DNA of 64,000 nucleotides from Isochrysis galbana (Eukaryota; Haptophyta; Isochrysidales; Isochrysidaceae), in NCBI GenBank assembly GCA_018136815.1, contig CM030942.1, positions 2,865,546 through 2,929,545 of the forward strand. Direction: 5' to 3'. The notes below the pieces were generated by a model. That model saw only the letters and a program-made list of their open reading frames with translations. It was not told where the DNA came from and did not search any database. Of this stretch, positions 1 to 10,255 are shown piece by piece; position 1 is the stretch's first letter, and the number at the start of each line of letters is the position of its first letter. Both the position numbers and the translations under genes were made by a program.

Positions 1-860
1 CCCGCCCCCCCCCCCCCCCCCCCCCTCCCTCCCCTCCCCTCCTCCCCACCCCCCGCGGCACCGTCCCACCACCTCCAACACCGAGATGTGATACATGCTC
101 GAATAATTTACGCGCTGTTTCGCCGAGATACCGATCTCCTCGTCGCAGATACTTCGTGGGTGAGTTCCCAGCCGACCAAGGTTGGATAGATCGAACCGGT
201 CTGTGCTCGGCTCTCGGCGGCGGAGCACGAGTCGAATCCCTCGATTCCTCCGAGAAAGTTCCTGGCCCCTCATTTCTCAGGCCGAATACTGGGCAGGAGA
301 GCCGCGGAGCGGAGAGGCGTTCGCCCTTCGGCGGACTTCTCTATCACTCTCTCCGCTCCTCGTCTCTCCCAAAAAGAAGATCTCCGCCGGCTTCTCTCTC
401 AATCTCGGGCCGGGCGCCACTCGAGTTCTTTTTGAGAAGCGAGGGAAAGCTTCAACAACTTGCCTACTCAGCAGAAGAGCTGGAGAGCTCGAGCTGGCGA
501 GCGAGCCATCAGATGGCCTCAAGGGAAGAGAGAGAAAGAACGACGCTAGGTAAGAGAGAAAGTAGGATGCGGCAGAGAAAACCAGTGAGAAGAAAGTCAT
601 CAAGTCGAGAGAAGAAGGGAGAGAGAGAGGGCGGAGGGGAGTCGCCTCCTCCTCCACCTCTCTCCGCATCGCCTCCGCCCCGCGGTACTTCCCCCATCTC
701 CCGCAGCGGCCCCTCCCTCTCGAGCCGCTCTTCCTGCTCCTACTCCGTCCCGTGCACGTCTCTCGCCCTGCCTCCACCCCCCTTCCGCCCCCTCCTTGCT
801 TCCTCTTCCCGCCCCCCCGCCCCCCCTCCCTCCCCCGTCCCCCCCTGGCTCCTCGCAATA
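1..860. other. upstream region of the F-box gene: poly-C and pyrimidine/purine tracts
   Basis: The first 50 bases are almost pure C. From about 290 to 850 the DNA is strongly strand-asymmetric: a purine-rich stretch near 490-650 (GAGA-type) is followed by a C/T-rich stretch that runs into the start codon at 861. Open frames here are low complexity (Ser/Arg/Pro) and are best read as leader or promoter DNA. No TATA-like element could be assigned with confidence. Confidence 0.5.
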
Positions 861-2167
861 ATGGAACGCTCTCTCATGCTCGAGATGCTCCACCACGACG
901 AGCTGGTGCTCACATTGCAGCAGCTTAGTATTTCTGACCTCTTCCGCGCCGCGGCCACCTGCCGGCGCCTCCAGCAGCTCGCACCCGCAGCCATCACCAG
1001 GAGAGCACTTGGAGCAGCAGGCGTTCTAGCGCCACTCGAGCACGCGAGAGCGCTGCGAGAAATGTCATGGTCCATCTCTGCCGATGAGATGGAGCGGCAC
1101 GGCGAGCAGTTAGCACGATTAATGAGCCACCCACAGCAGGTCGTGCGGCTAGCAGCCGTCTGTGCACTTGGTAGACTGCAGACGCCGGCGCTTAGCCTAT
1201 ACAAGGAGCAGCTACTCTTGGTGCTTGGAGATGACGCTATGGGGCATATTTTCCCCAGACGGCGCTGAACGCCTTCATGCGACTTGGCCCTGCGGCGGTT
1301 GCCGAGGCTGATTGGGCGATTGCAAGCCTGCTTGCCGCCGGCTCCAGACATGCCGACGCGACGAACGTTAGCCCTAGGCAAGACGCGTGGGATGAGGTGG
1401 CGGCGGAAGTTGCCCTCAAAGCGACGGCTCTTGAGGTGGCTGCTTCCCTCCGCCCGAGCGCACTCGCCAATTGTTTGCCTGCCATTCTTGCGGATCGTTT
1501 CTTTCCTAGGCCGCCGTCTCTCTCCGGCAGTGATGTCTCCGTCACAAGCGACCATTTGCCGAATGGGGCCGCACTGCAGGGACCCCACGCGGCACTTACG
1601 AATACGGTTGCAGGCGCCATGTCACAAGCCGCACACAGCGATCATATGGTCCTAACGCCGCTTTCAATGGCCGATGTTGAAGCTGTACTACACCCAGCAA
1701 GCAGCCTGAACCATGAGCTTGACGCACCAGCCGCAGTGGTCAGCATCGCCTCAAGCAGTGGCAATGCGGCGTCGGGGCTTTCAAACGAATTGTCCAACAT
1801 CTATCGGCATGACCAGGAGCTCCAGATGCTGCGCGTTCTCGCCGTGAGCGCCCTGGCGGCGCTTCCGGAGGCCGAGAAAGCCTCGCTGCACATATTACAA
1901 CTCTGTAACGCTCTGCTCTTTCTCAACAGTTTCTGCCGACGCGCCGAAATTCTGATGTGCAATGACGTCACTAGCTCCAACCTACGCGATGTCACCGAGA
2001 TCGCAGCCAGAGCAAGGATTGAATACGCCGCCGCCTTTCTGAGAGCATGCGCGGAGCGGGTCGATCGAGGGCAGGAGTTCTCTGCCAGTGAGACTTTTGC
2101 GTTTACGTTAATGAACTGGGGCGTCGAGGAGAGCGAAGATAGCGAGGGCAGTGAAAGCAGCATGTAG
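861..2167 (+). CDS. F-box-like / HEAT-like repeat protein, two exons
   Basis: Proposed exons 861-1220 and 1259-2167 encode about 422 residues. The N-terminus has the pattern of an F-box (Leu-rich helix, then DELVLTLQQLSISDLFRAA and TCRRLQQLA), so a role as substrate receptor of an SCF ubiquitin ligase is plausible. It is followed by HEAT/armadillo-like helices (PQQVVRLAAVCALGRL). The first frame stops at 1268, while a second frame opens with the same helical, Ala/Leu-rich character. A GT at 1221 and a TTTTCCCCAG acceptor ending at 1258 join the two in phase, implying an intron of only 38 nt. A donor at 1140 (CAG then GTCGTG) would also keep phase and give a more usual 119-nt intron but removes helix-like sequence. 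The C-terminal end is acidic and Ser-rich. The start at 861 is the first ATG after a pyrimidine leader. F-box assignment is moderate; the exact junction is uncertain. Confidence 0.6.
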
Positions 2168-3434
2168 TTCCGACTTTGGCACTATCAAGGCTGTGGATGG
2201 CAGAGTGGTAGGGCGGTCAAACAGCGGATTTTTGACTACTAGTAAGGGTTGGGCTGCATTTGTGACCGTGGCACGATGCCCAATAGAAAACCTCCAGGGG
2301 GGCCACCTGCCACCACGAAAATATTCGCTAAGAAATGGTGCGATTCGACCCCCCTCTCTCGGCCCTACGATCCTCGATCCCTCTCCCCCTCCGTCACGCG
2401 CGCTCACGCTTTACCCGTAAAGAATTTGCGGTCGCGCCCGCGGGGGGATCGGTTCCTTTATATCTAAGCTACACTTGGCATTTGATTCCCGCCCGATGCA
2501 GCACCGTGTCGGGCTGCCAACAGTCCGACCGCCCCCTGACCCTCCAGCGTCATTGCCCGCACAGCGAACTAAGTTTATACTTGGTCGACCCATGGAGGGG
2601 CACGAGCTCCCCCCCTTCTCTCCACTCCTCACCTGTGTTGTATTCAGGTCTTTTGGCATGAATAATTCGGCATGAGCACGCGCCTTCTTCGTTATGTACC
2701 GTCTTCTATGTTCGTCGTGGTCGCGCAAGCGCAAGGCGGCTGCAGATTCGGATCCTCCCAAGTCTCAAGTCTCAAGTCTTGGTTCGCCGATTTTCGTGCT
2801 CAGCACATGACGGGGGCGGCACACGGGAGCATCACGGGACAAGGGGTCACGGGCGTCGGACATTGACATTGAGGCGGAAGGCGTGGCGGAAAAGGGTAAG
2901 AAGATCCGGGACGAGAGGGGCGCGGGAACACTCAAGGGAGTAAAGAGTAAGCTTGTGAATAGGTTGGGTTTGGAGCTAACATATTTGAACCCACCACACA
3001 CGGCGTTCGACCTATCGTCGCTTATAGTGCAGTAGTTTTTATGTATGCGAGACGCTCCAACAACGGAACCGGCATCTGGCATGTCCACAAATTGATGAAC
3101 ATCATGTCCCAGGCATCCCACAGTTCAATAGCAGCCGTTCCCCCCTTCCAGAATTCAGCAGTTGTAAGCAAGTGGCAAGAAGAGGCTGGGGTAGACTGAA
3201 GCCACGAGCCAAGTGAGTGTAGCATGGTACGGGTAGATCGATGCTCAGTGGGCTAGGTATGCCATGCCACGGCTGAGGAGAACATATGCCGACGCAAGAC
3301 GCTATCTATCGTCGTGCATGACGCCTGATGTGTCTTCAGTCAGTGGTGGTATATGGCACTAGTCAGTGCTTTGAGTTAGATGAGAGAGAGCCGAATCAAC
3401 TGACATTATACTAATACTTGCAAGTAGCCATTGA
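2168..3434. other. intergenic region with repeat fragments
   Basis: No convincing coding sequence. It contains one copy of the TAGGGCGGTCAAACA motif (about 2209-2223, shared with 46.19 and 51.14 kb) just 40 bp after the F-box stop codon, and a copy of the AACTAAGTTTATACTTGG module followed by CCATGGAGGGGCACGAGC (about 2566-2640, shared with 30.9 and 62.4 kb). The remainder is unremarkable, moderately AT-richer DNA. Confidence 0.5.
2566..2640 (+). repeat. dispersed retroelement-like 5-prime module
   Basis: The segment AACTAAGTTTATACTTGG, a short spacer and then a CATGG-rich, C-rich tract matches the segments at about 30870-30960 and 62372-62465. The first 18 bases also precede the start codon of retroelement ORF1 copies near 27.67, 39.15 and 45.0 kb, so it may mark a 5-prime terminus. 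Confidence 0.5.
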
Positions 3435-4770
3435 TCACAAGTAGTTGGCAAGTTCGGCAACCGACTCCGCGACATAGTGTGGCCTCTGATACGCAGGGGC
3501 ATTCAAGGCATGATCAAGAGTATGGCAACCAGTGAGCACAAGCATCGTGGTCCAACCCGCTGAGCGCCCAAAGGCAACGTCGGTGTTGCACCTATCAGGA
3601 CGCAGGGGGTGAAGGAGTAGAGTTGTAAGTGCCTTGACGACTGCAGCAAGCACGTTTAGCACATGTGCTCGCCTCTTCTCCGTAAGGATCATCATAAAAT
3701 TGCCCACCTGTCGCCCACCATGAGTGTTGTGTCGCTCTTTAACCCCTTGATCTGTGCCACGAGCTTGGCTAGATCAGCACTGGGTTTGCCTACGATTGCG
3801 TCAGGTTCGCGCTCCGATGCGTATGCCACGTAACGGACGTTACATCCCCCCGCGGGCAAAAGTTCAGTAAGGCCGGCTGGCCAATTTTGGTCAGGGTTGG
3901 TGCCTACAAACGGGCGTGAATGGTCGCGCGCATATGCCGCAGCCTTAGCGAGCCGCGCGTAGCATAGCCCTTCGGTCTGCATGCCAACCACTACCTGCCG
4001 AGGGCACGGTCGAAGGAAAGTTAACCTAGTTAAGCGGAGCGCACAAGAGTGGCTGGAGGCGAGGGGCACCATTTTGTTCGTATAATACCTAGCCCTGGCG
4101 AAGAATGCGGGGCTCAAATGCGTAGTCTTACTGCGTGAACGTCATCGTTTAGCCCTCCCGAAGCAATCAGCGCCTCGAGGCCACCGACATCATCCTGACC
4201 AACTGGTTCAATCCCTGCAAAGTGCACATTCCGGCCACTGGTTGGCCGCAATGCGAATCATGGGCGGGTGGGGCAACCGCGTGTGCAGGCCTCGTCTTGC
4301 ACAGCACGGGTGCAAGGGCGGGCGTTAGGGGGCGTCTTGCCCGCGTTACGGAGCTCGTCGAGCAGCCCGCCGCCGCCCACAACATATGCCCTCTTGACCT
4401 CCGGATGCTCTCTCGCCAGATAGTGCGCCGCCGCGTACGCCGAGGTGACGCACTGATCCGGCGCGACGCCCTCGAAGCCGAGGTCGGTCAGCTTTGCCGC
4501 CAGCGAGGCGCGCGACGCCGACGCTGCGTTCGTCACAAAGAATAGCCTTTTCCCACTCTCTCGAAGCCGGCGGAGAGCGATGGCCACCCCCTCCACTGGA
4601 GCAGAGTCCCTATAGAGCACTCCGTCGCAGTCGAGGACAATCGCGTCGAGCCGACGGAGAAGTGCAGCATCGGGCGCGCGTGGGCGCACACGCCGGAATG
4701 CCCACCAGACAGCTAGCGCGCAGCAGGGCAGCAGGGTGAGGTTCCACGAGGCCGACGCCAGCAACGACAT
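3435..4770 (-). CDS. PGP: phosphoglycolate / 4-nitrophenyl phosphatase, HAD family, four exons
   Basis: Exons in order of transcription: 4770-4341, 4214-4132, 3994-3708 and 3591-3435; they join in phase to about 318 residues, the family's usual size. All four HAD motifs are visible: LDCDGVLYRD (nucleophile and acid Asp, about residue 45), FVTNAAS (motif II), IVGKPS (motif III Lys) and MVGDR-CNTD (motif IV, split across intron 3). The family hydrolyses 2-phosphoglycolate, which in algae is the first step of photorespiratory salvage, and related phosphoesters. The order GIEPVGQDD, VHAVVVGM, PFVGTNPD and VLTG agrees closely with eukaryotic PGP. Intron 1 uses a GC donor (G-GCAAGA), which the reading phase requires; introns 2 and 3 use GT. 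Odd: the protein begins with a hydrophobic stretch (LTLLPCCALAVWWAF) followed by Arg residues, suggesting a membrane anchor or organelle targeting rather than a cytosolic enzyme. The start is the ATG giving this segment; an upstream in-frame ATG exists at 4923 but adds low-complexity sequence. Confidence 0.88.
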
Positions 4771-5465
4771 CTTAACAGACAGGCAGAGTGTGAAAACATA
4801 TCTAATAGGGAAGGGGGAAGGTGAAGGGGGCGTGTGGACACCTTCTGGCAAGGTAAGCGGGTGGTAGGTGGTATGTAGTAATAGTAGTAAGTAGTAAAGG
4901 GCAGTACGATGATTTAATTTCACATGAGAGTTGGTACAGCTACTGCCACTAGCCTTGCACCAACCCGCCAGGCCACAGACTTATAACCGCTCTATAGCCC
5001 CGAGCACGAGCCCGTTCATGCCCCCCCATTGATTCAATATCAATATTCGTTGCCCCCACTTATTGGCACTTGGCATCTGCAAACCTAGCCCTAGCTGGGA
5101 AACACGTGTTTACCGTGTTTCTACAAAAGCCAATCACAGCCGTGTTTTTGCCGTGTTTCAAACCCCCTCCTGTTTGGCGGCCGTGTTTGTAGCTGCTGGC
5201 CAGTGGCCCGGTGGGCCTCGCGAAAATGGAGCGCTTGCGCACTTGCGCACTCACTGAAGGACAGGCCGACTCGGGCCGGTGGACCGGGCGGCGCGGGGAG
5301 CGGGGAGCACGCCAAACAAAGGTGATCATGCTTCCCGGCTTGCCACGCGCGGCGGGCAGGGCCTCCTCGTCACATGCCTCGTCGTCGCCTTGCAGGACGG
5401 CCGCCTGTTGGCTTCGCGCTCCGTTGAGGAGCACGGCCCACCACCACACCACGGGGGCGCAGCGG
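4771..5465. other. intergenic region
   Basis: No gene recognised. It holds the probable upstream region of the phosphatase gene on the minus strand (4771-4930) and then GC-rich anonymous sequence. Open frames on both strands here are low complexity and overlap one another. Confidence 0.4.
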
Positions 5466-5940
5466 TTGGCTCCGGCCAGAGTTTCGAGAAATTTTTTTCG
5501 AAATAAGGGGGGCCAATCGCAATCGAAACTTTTTACCGAAATAAAGGTCGATATGGCGCTGACGAAGCGAAATAAGCCCCCCCCCAGCCCGCTCCGCCCC
5601 CCCCCCCCCCCCGCCCGGGGCCGCGCGCCACGCCATGGCGCGCTTCCGGGCATCCAAGCGCAAGCGCAAAGCCGACAACGACGAGGATGATGATGATGAC
5701 GCCCTTGAGGGCTCAGGGCATCCCTCCGACCCCCCAAGCTCGTCGCAGGTGGTTGGTCTCCACTCAGCATCCGAGACCGAGGATGGCCCGGCGACAAGAG
5801 ACGAGAACGAGGAGGAGGAGGAGGAGGAGGAGGAGGAGGAGGAGGAGGAGGAGGAGGAGGAGGAGGACCTGCGGGGGGAAGCCATGCAGGCTGATCGGAC
5901 AACGCGAGAGGATCGCGAGCGGCGCAGCGTCCCAACGATA
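5466..5940 (+). mobile_element. truncated relative of the 512-bp MITE, with (GAG)n expansion
   Basis: The left 170 bp, starting TTGGCTCCGGCCAGAGTTTC, is nearly identical to the left end of the intact element at 8355-8866, including the run of C after GAAATAAG. Both copies contain a short frame beginning MARFRAS with an Asp-rich stretch (about 5635 here). In this copy the similarity fades near 5800 and is replaced by a perfect GAG trinucleotide run (about 5809-5867). No matching right terminal inverted repeat was found, so this copy is probably broken. Confidence 0.6.
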
Positions 5941-6906
5941 TAATCGCCATCGCGCCAGCCAACGTTCTTGCCGGGCCAAGCAGCATTGCACTCATCTGTA
6001 GGCGAGTGCGAGGTCGTGGAGCCTGCCCGCCGCGATGATGGGCGGGTGCGGATCAGGTGGGAAGCAAAGGGAGGAAGTGGAGAGAGAGAGAGTGCCAGTA
6101 CCGTCACTAACTACCGTTGGGTGCTTCCATCGTCGCTCTTGAAGATTGGGCTGCGCCGCTCTCCACGGTTGGCCGATTCGGAAGGCGGGACAAAAGTGTC
6201 GTTCCGTCAATTGTGGGGCATCAGTCGAATTGAGCGATCAAATGTCCACAGTTATGTATGTAGTATTTTAAAATTAAATAAGGACTAGCCGTGCGTGGGG
6301 ATAACAACTTTTTTCTCTGCTTTTCCCCGCGGTGCATGTTCGCCCCGCGGGGATGGGCGTTTCTTTTGAATAGGAATATGGCGGATAGCGGGTGTTTGTG
6401 CGCGAGCATCCGTTGCTGTATGCATGCTCCGAGCCACAAACAGTTGGATTGAATGTGCGTGCGCGCGTGCGATCAGTTGCATCCATTTGCGCTGCAGGTG
6501 CAAACGCTGCTAGTTTACTGCGTTATATTCGTTGTAACATAATGGGTTGTATGCCACGACACTTGATCACTCTTTGCAAGACTCTTTGCTCTCAACTTAA
6601 AATCTAAAATCCCACCCAAGCACCCTCTACCTCCTACCTCTAACCTCAGCATGCACCTTGGGGTGCCTAATGGCCACCCAACGCACCGCCTTCACCGTTA
6701 TTGCACCTACACCTGCATGCAGCTGCACTGCATCTTCACCCATATTCTCAGCATATTTCCGGTTGCAAAATTTTCTTATTCAAGAGAGAATCAACATCAA
6801 TCAATAGTGAAGGTGAAGGTGTAAGTAAGAGTAATGGTAAGGGCATCAATCTTATCTTCATAATAGCCCCCCCCCCCCCCCCCAAATCCCTATTCCTGCC
6901 GGCGAA
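5941..6906. other. intergenic region 3-prime of the TMEM53-like gene
   Basis: No coding sequence supported. The sequence includes AT-rich patches near 6240-6290, a C/T-rich stretch near 6610-6740 and a run of about 18 C at 6867-6884, just beyond the stop codon of the minus-strand gene. Confidence 0.4.
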
Positions 6907-8124
6907 CTATTGGTCGTGGCCTGGAGGTGCAAACGGATCGACGCCGCCCGACTCGAAAAAGCCTCGCAGCCGCGCTTCGCTCCAAAACCGCATGCCATCC
7001 CGCACCTCGACATCGTCGGCCATCTCATCCGCCTGGATCTCGAGCACCCGAGCCATATCGACGCTCGGCATCGATCCCCGCAAAATGTCAACCTCGCACA
7101 AGGCAGCATGATCGAGGAGTGCCGCTGTGAACCCCTGCGGATCCTTACTCAAGAGCTGAGCGTGCTCGCCCTTGAGGACCACAACCTTGACATACCGATT
7201 TCCCATAGACATCGATTCTGCAAAGAGTCGCACTCCGGCCAAAGGAAGTACGACGTCTGCCTCAGAGCTCAGAACGAGCGTGGGCACGCGCGGCTCAATT
7301 TTCAGCTGCGCAGCCATGACTTCAGGGGAGCCGAGGGATGACTTGCTAAAGGTAAGCAAGCGCCCCGTGACGATCGCTGTGGCGGTCGCCTTCAACCGGC
7401 CAAACGCATTCGTGTCACGAAGTACTGAGGTAAGGCGATGGTGGAGAGCGGCTGCGTAGATACTCTGCATGATGACCGCCACCAGCGATTCGTCGGCCAT
7501 ATGAGTTGTCGCGCACGCACCGCAGTCATAGATTACGCCCGCCAGCCGGTCGCGGAATGCATGCCGGCCCTCGGCAGACTGGAGCAGTTCGACCCAGAGG
7601 GCATGGCCATTGTTGGAAATGCTGTGCACGAGGATACGGCTGCAGCCTTTGAGGCCCGCAAGCACCTCACGCTGCTGCAACTCAAGTGCTGCAGCTGTGC
7701 CGTCGCCTCGCACCGCCGGCCGTGTTGTCACGACGATCCGCGAGCCCGGCATCCACTTGCGGTACCACTCGACCAACGGCGCCAGCGCATTGTGGCTGGC
7801 GCCACCGAAGCCCAAGATGAGGATACCGATGAGAGGATGGGCTGAGGAAGGCTCGTGCGGTGGCTGCCCATCGTGCCATGCAACCGAGCTTCCGTCCTGA
7901 GAGATAGCCAGCTGGAATGCCAGCTGCATCGCGGCACCGGCCGTCTCGTTCGCAGCCGGCTCAGAGCACGCCAGCTCTAGTAGAGCCGCGAGGAGCCGCT
8001 TCGCTACGGCTGGCCTCTCCAGCACACCCAGCGGTGCGAGCTCCATCGCGTCCAGCTGGGCCGCCGTCGTCGCAGCGCGGATCGCCGAGCAAGCCTCCTC
8101 CACCTTCGCCTCGTCTACTGTCAT
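6907..8124 (-). CDS. TMEM53: TMEM53 / DUF829 family alpha/beta-hydrolase-like protein
   Basis: A single exon of 405 residues. The central and C-terminal parts match the DUF829/TMEM53 pattern: a first strand ILILGFGGASHN (about residue 100), then PLVEWYRKWMPG, a nucleophile-elbow-like VHSISNNGH (about residue 160), VIYDCGA and, near the end, VVVLKGEHAQLL with the conserved His region. Human TMEM53 is an ER/nuclear-envelope protein implicated in signalling; no enzymatic reaction is established for the family, so none is claimed. The N-terminal 90 residues are helical and Ala-rich and not typical of the family. The ATG at 8124 lies only about 13 bases from a long (GA)n tract in the sense strand. 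No intron is needed. Family assignment is good; function is unknown. Confidence 0.75.
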   Translation of the reverse strand: MTVDEAKVEEACSAIRAATTAAQLDAMELAPLGVLERPAVAKRLLAALLELACSEPAANETAGAAMQLAFQLAISQDGSSVAWHDGQPPHEPSSAHPLIGILILGFGGASHNALAPLVEWYRKWMPGSRIVVTTRPAVRGDGTAAALELQQREVLAGLKGCSRILVHSISNNGHALWVELLQSAEGRHAFRDRLAGVIYDCGACATTHMADESLVAVIMQSIYAAALHHRLTSVLRDTNAFGRLKATATAIVTGRLLTFSKSSLGSPEVMAAQLKIEPRVPTLVLSSEADVVLPLAGVRLFAESMSMGNRYVKVVVLKGEHAQLLSKDPQGFTAALLDHAALCEVDILRGSMPSVDMARVLEIQADEMADDVEVRDGMRFWSEARLRGFFESGGVDPFAPPGHDQ

Positions 8125-8136
8125 CGCTGCGAGGTT

Positions 8137-8153
8137 CTCTCTCTCTCTCTCTC

Positions 8154-8213
<60 letters not shown>
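8137..8213. repeat. (CT)n microsatellite directly upstream of the TMEM53-like gene
   Basis: About 38 CT units with one TTC interruption; it reads GA on the transcribed sense strand of the adjacent gene. Similar homopurine tracts adjoin several other genes in this window. Confidence 0.9.
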
Positions 8214-8214
<1 letters not shown>

Positions 8215-8346
8215 ATTTCTTTATGAGAACTCTTTCTAGGGAGTGTAGCTGGAAATAGAAGCTAGAAGTATAATTATGGATATTCCCAGTTGCTACGTTA
8301 CATGGGGTCTCTACTACTATCCAACATCCAACCAGATAGGGGGTGG

Positions 8347-8874
8347 GTGAACTGTTGGCTCCGGCCAGAGTTTCGAGAATTTTTTTTCGAAATAAGGGGG
8401 GCCAATCGCAATCAAAACTTTTTACCGAAATAAAGGTCGATATGGCGCTGACGAAGCGAAATAAGCCCCCCCCCCAGCCCGCTCCCCGCTCCAACCCCCC
8501 CCCCCCCGGCCCGGGGCCGCGCGCCGCGCCTTGGCGCGCTTCCGGGCATCCGAGCACAAGCGCAAAACCAACAACGACGAGGATGAGGATGATGATGATG
8601 ACGCCCTTGAGGGCTCGGGGCATCCCTTCGACCCCCCAAGCTCCAAGCTCGTCGCAGGAGGTTGGTCTCCACTCAGCATCCGCGACCGGGGATGGCCGCG
8701 CGGCAACGCATCAGGGCCCGCCGCGGCGACGCTTGAGCAAATTCCGATTCGAAATTAGAAATTAGGCCGAAATTAGACCCCTCGAAGCTCGAAATTTGCT
8801 CCAACCTCATCGAAATTTCGAATCGAAATAAGGGTGGTTTTGGATCGAAACTCTGGCCAGAGCCAAGTGAACTG
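8347..8874 (+). mobile_element. 512-bp MITE with terminal inverted repeats and 8-bp target duplication
   Basis: The element spans 8355-8866. Its ends are inverted copies: TTGGCTCCGGCCAGAGTTTC on the left and, read on the minus strand, TTGGCTCTGGCCAGAGTTTC on the right (one mismatch in 20). It is flanked on both sides by the same 8 bases, GTGAACTG (8347-8354 and 8867-8874). An 8-bp duplication with short inverted ends is typical of hAT elements and some other cut-and-paste DNA transposons. There is no transposase; the interior has a C run and a short Asp-rich frame. A truncated copy lies at 5466 and a possible right end near 63290-63325. Confidence 0.85.
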
Positions 8875-9480
8875 CCCACAACATCCGGTTAGCCCCAAGC
8901 CCAAAATCCAAGTGGTCACTGGCCTTAGTGCTGAGGATGTGTAAGTTTTGAGAGTGTTGACGTGAGTGTGGTGTCGTGTTGCCTAAGGCTATGAATAGGT
9001 TGGATTTTGTCCTATCTAGATATCAGGGTCTGGAGGAAATCTGCCATCTAGCTAGATATAGATACGAGCCCTTCGCTATCTAGATAGATATAGATACTGG
9101 CCTTCGCGGGGGTAGATAGCCCTAATATCTAGACATCTAGATATCTGGTACCTTATATTATACTACTATATGATAATAATAAAAGGCGTCGCGCCGCTTA
9201 CCATTAGCGCCGCCTTACGCCACCGACGACCCCGCGCCCCTGCCCCCCCCCTTCCCCTCCCCCGCCCGCCCATGCTGCGCCTGCTCCACCGCATCGCGCC
9301 ACTCGCGACTCGTCGTGCGGTGGTCGGTGCAGTGTGTGCAGGCAGGCGTGCTAAGCGGTGGGAGGTGGGGGGGTAGTTGTAATGTGGGCGTGGGGAGCTC
9401 GAAGGAGTAGACCCTGAACCAGATTTCTGGGCTCGATCGATCACGGGCCCATGGCACATAGCCGTAAACGAGGATTGCGC
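8875..9480. other. intergenic region with TATCTAGATA-type short repeats
   Basis: No gene. Between about 9010 and 9160 the motif TAGATATAGATAC and TATCTAGATA recur many times, a cryptic microsatellite. It is followed by a C-rich stretch. Similar GGATAT/CAGATA-rich sequence occurs near 51790-51940. Confidence 0.5.
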
Positions 9481-10255
9481 ACAGCAATTCCAAGAGCGTT
9501 ACGGCGAATTCACCACACTCCGCATCAATCAGACAGACATCAAAGTCCGCGTGAAAATCGAGTCCCTAGAGGAGAAGATCAACAAGCGAGGCTCCTCCTC
9601 CCGCAAGTCGCTCTATAACGCCCTGCAAGATGTGGCGGCTCACTTGGTCGTAGAAGCCGACGGCCTGGCGCAAGCAAAACAAATCACACTCAGCACACTC
9701 ATTAAGGCGGTCGAAAAAGTGGGCCTCACTTTCCTCAAGGGCAATCGCGAGCGCATGAAGCTCGAAGGCGGCTCGGGCACGTTTGTGTCCAAGGCGGCCT
9801 ACTCCACCCGCTGGCATCTATACGTCTCGGCGGGCCAAGGATCCTTCCTAGATGGGAGCTTCCCCCGCAAACTTCTTCTGAACGTGAACAACAACATCAT
9901 CCCAGTAAACTACGGCATCAGGGCGTGCAAAGAGCTGCGTATGCCAGAAACGATCCACTCCCAACACAAGCTCATGATCCACGGCAGCCTCCGCGGCTGC
10001 AAAGGCTGGCGCATGGAAGCCGCCCGAGGTTTATGGAATACCCCCTAGCGGAGGAATACGCCATAAAGAAAGGTAAAATCGCGCTAGATGCGATCAAGGT
10101 GGGAGGACAAATATCGAGGGGAGGGGGCAGTGCCCCCTCCCCCCGGTAGCACTCGGACACCTGGCTCGTCAGGCATGGCGGGATTCCGGGACGGAAAAGT
10201 TGTCTCCAATTAGCTAGTGGGGTTGGCTAGGATATAACATTAATTAGTTTATTTT
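9481..10255 (+). mobile_element. non-LTR retrotransposon fragment: ORF1-like piece plus 3-prime end
   Basis: An open frame (9551-10048 from its first ATG, the homology starting upstream near 9481) encodes a charged helical protein whose segment KIESLEEKINKRGSSSRKS, ALQDVAAHLVVEADGLAQA matches the ORF1-like protein at 45.0-46.2 kb. Beyond the stop lies a G-rich tract and then a segment (10102-10255) repeated at 31540-31700 and, inverted, at 59697-59770. That segment ends in GGTTGGCTAGGATATAACAT and a T-rich tail, consistent with a retroelement 3-prime terminus. The 5-prime part is missing, as expected for truncated insertion. Confidence 0.65.

Noticed and set aside
5457-5933. GGCGCAGCG on both sides of the truncated MITE copy, as a target duplication
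   Set aside because: The right side lacks the inverted terminal sequence, and the sequence is GC-rich enough for a chance match.
5060-6107. Minus-strand ORFs with poly-Pro or poly-Ser runs
   Set aside because: Generated by the GAG trinucleotide run read in different frames and by MITE sequence.
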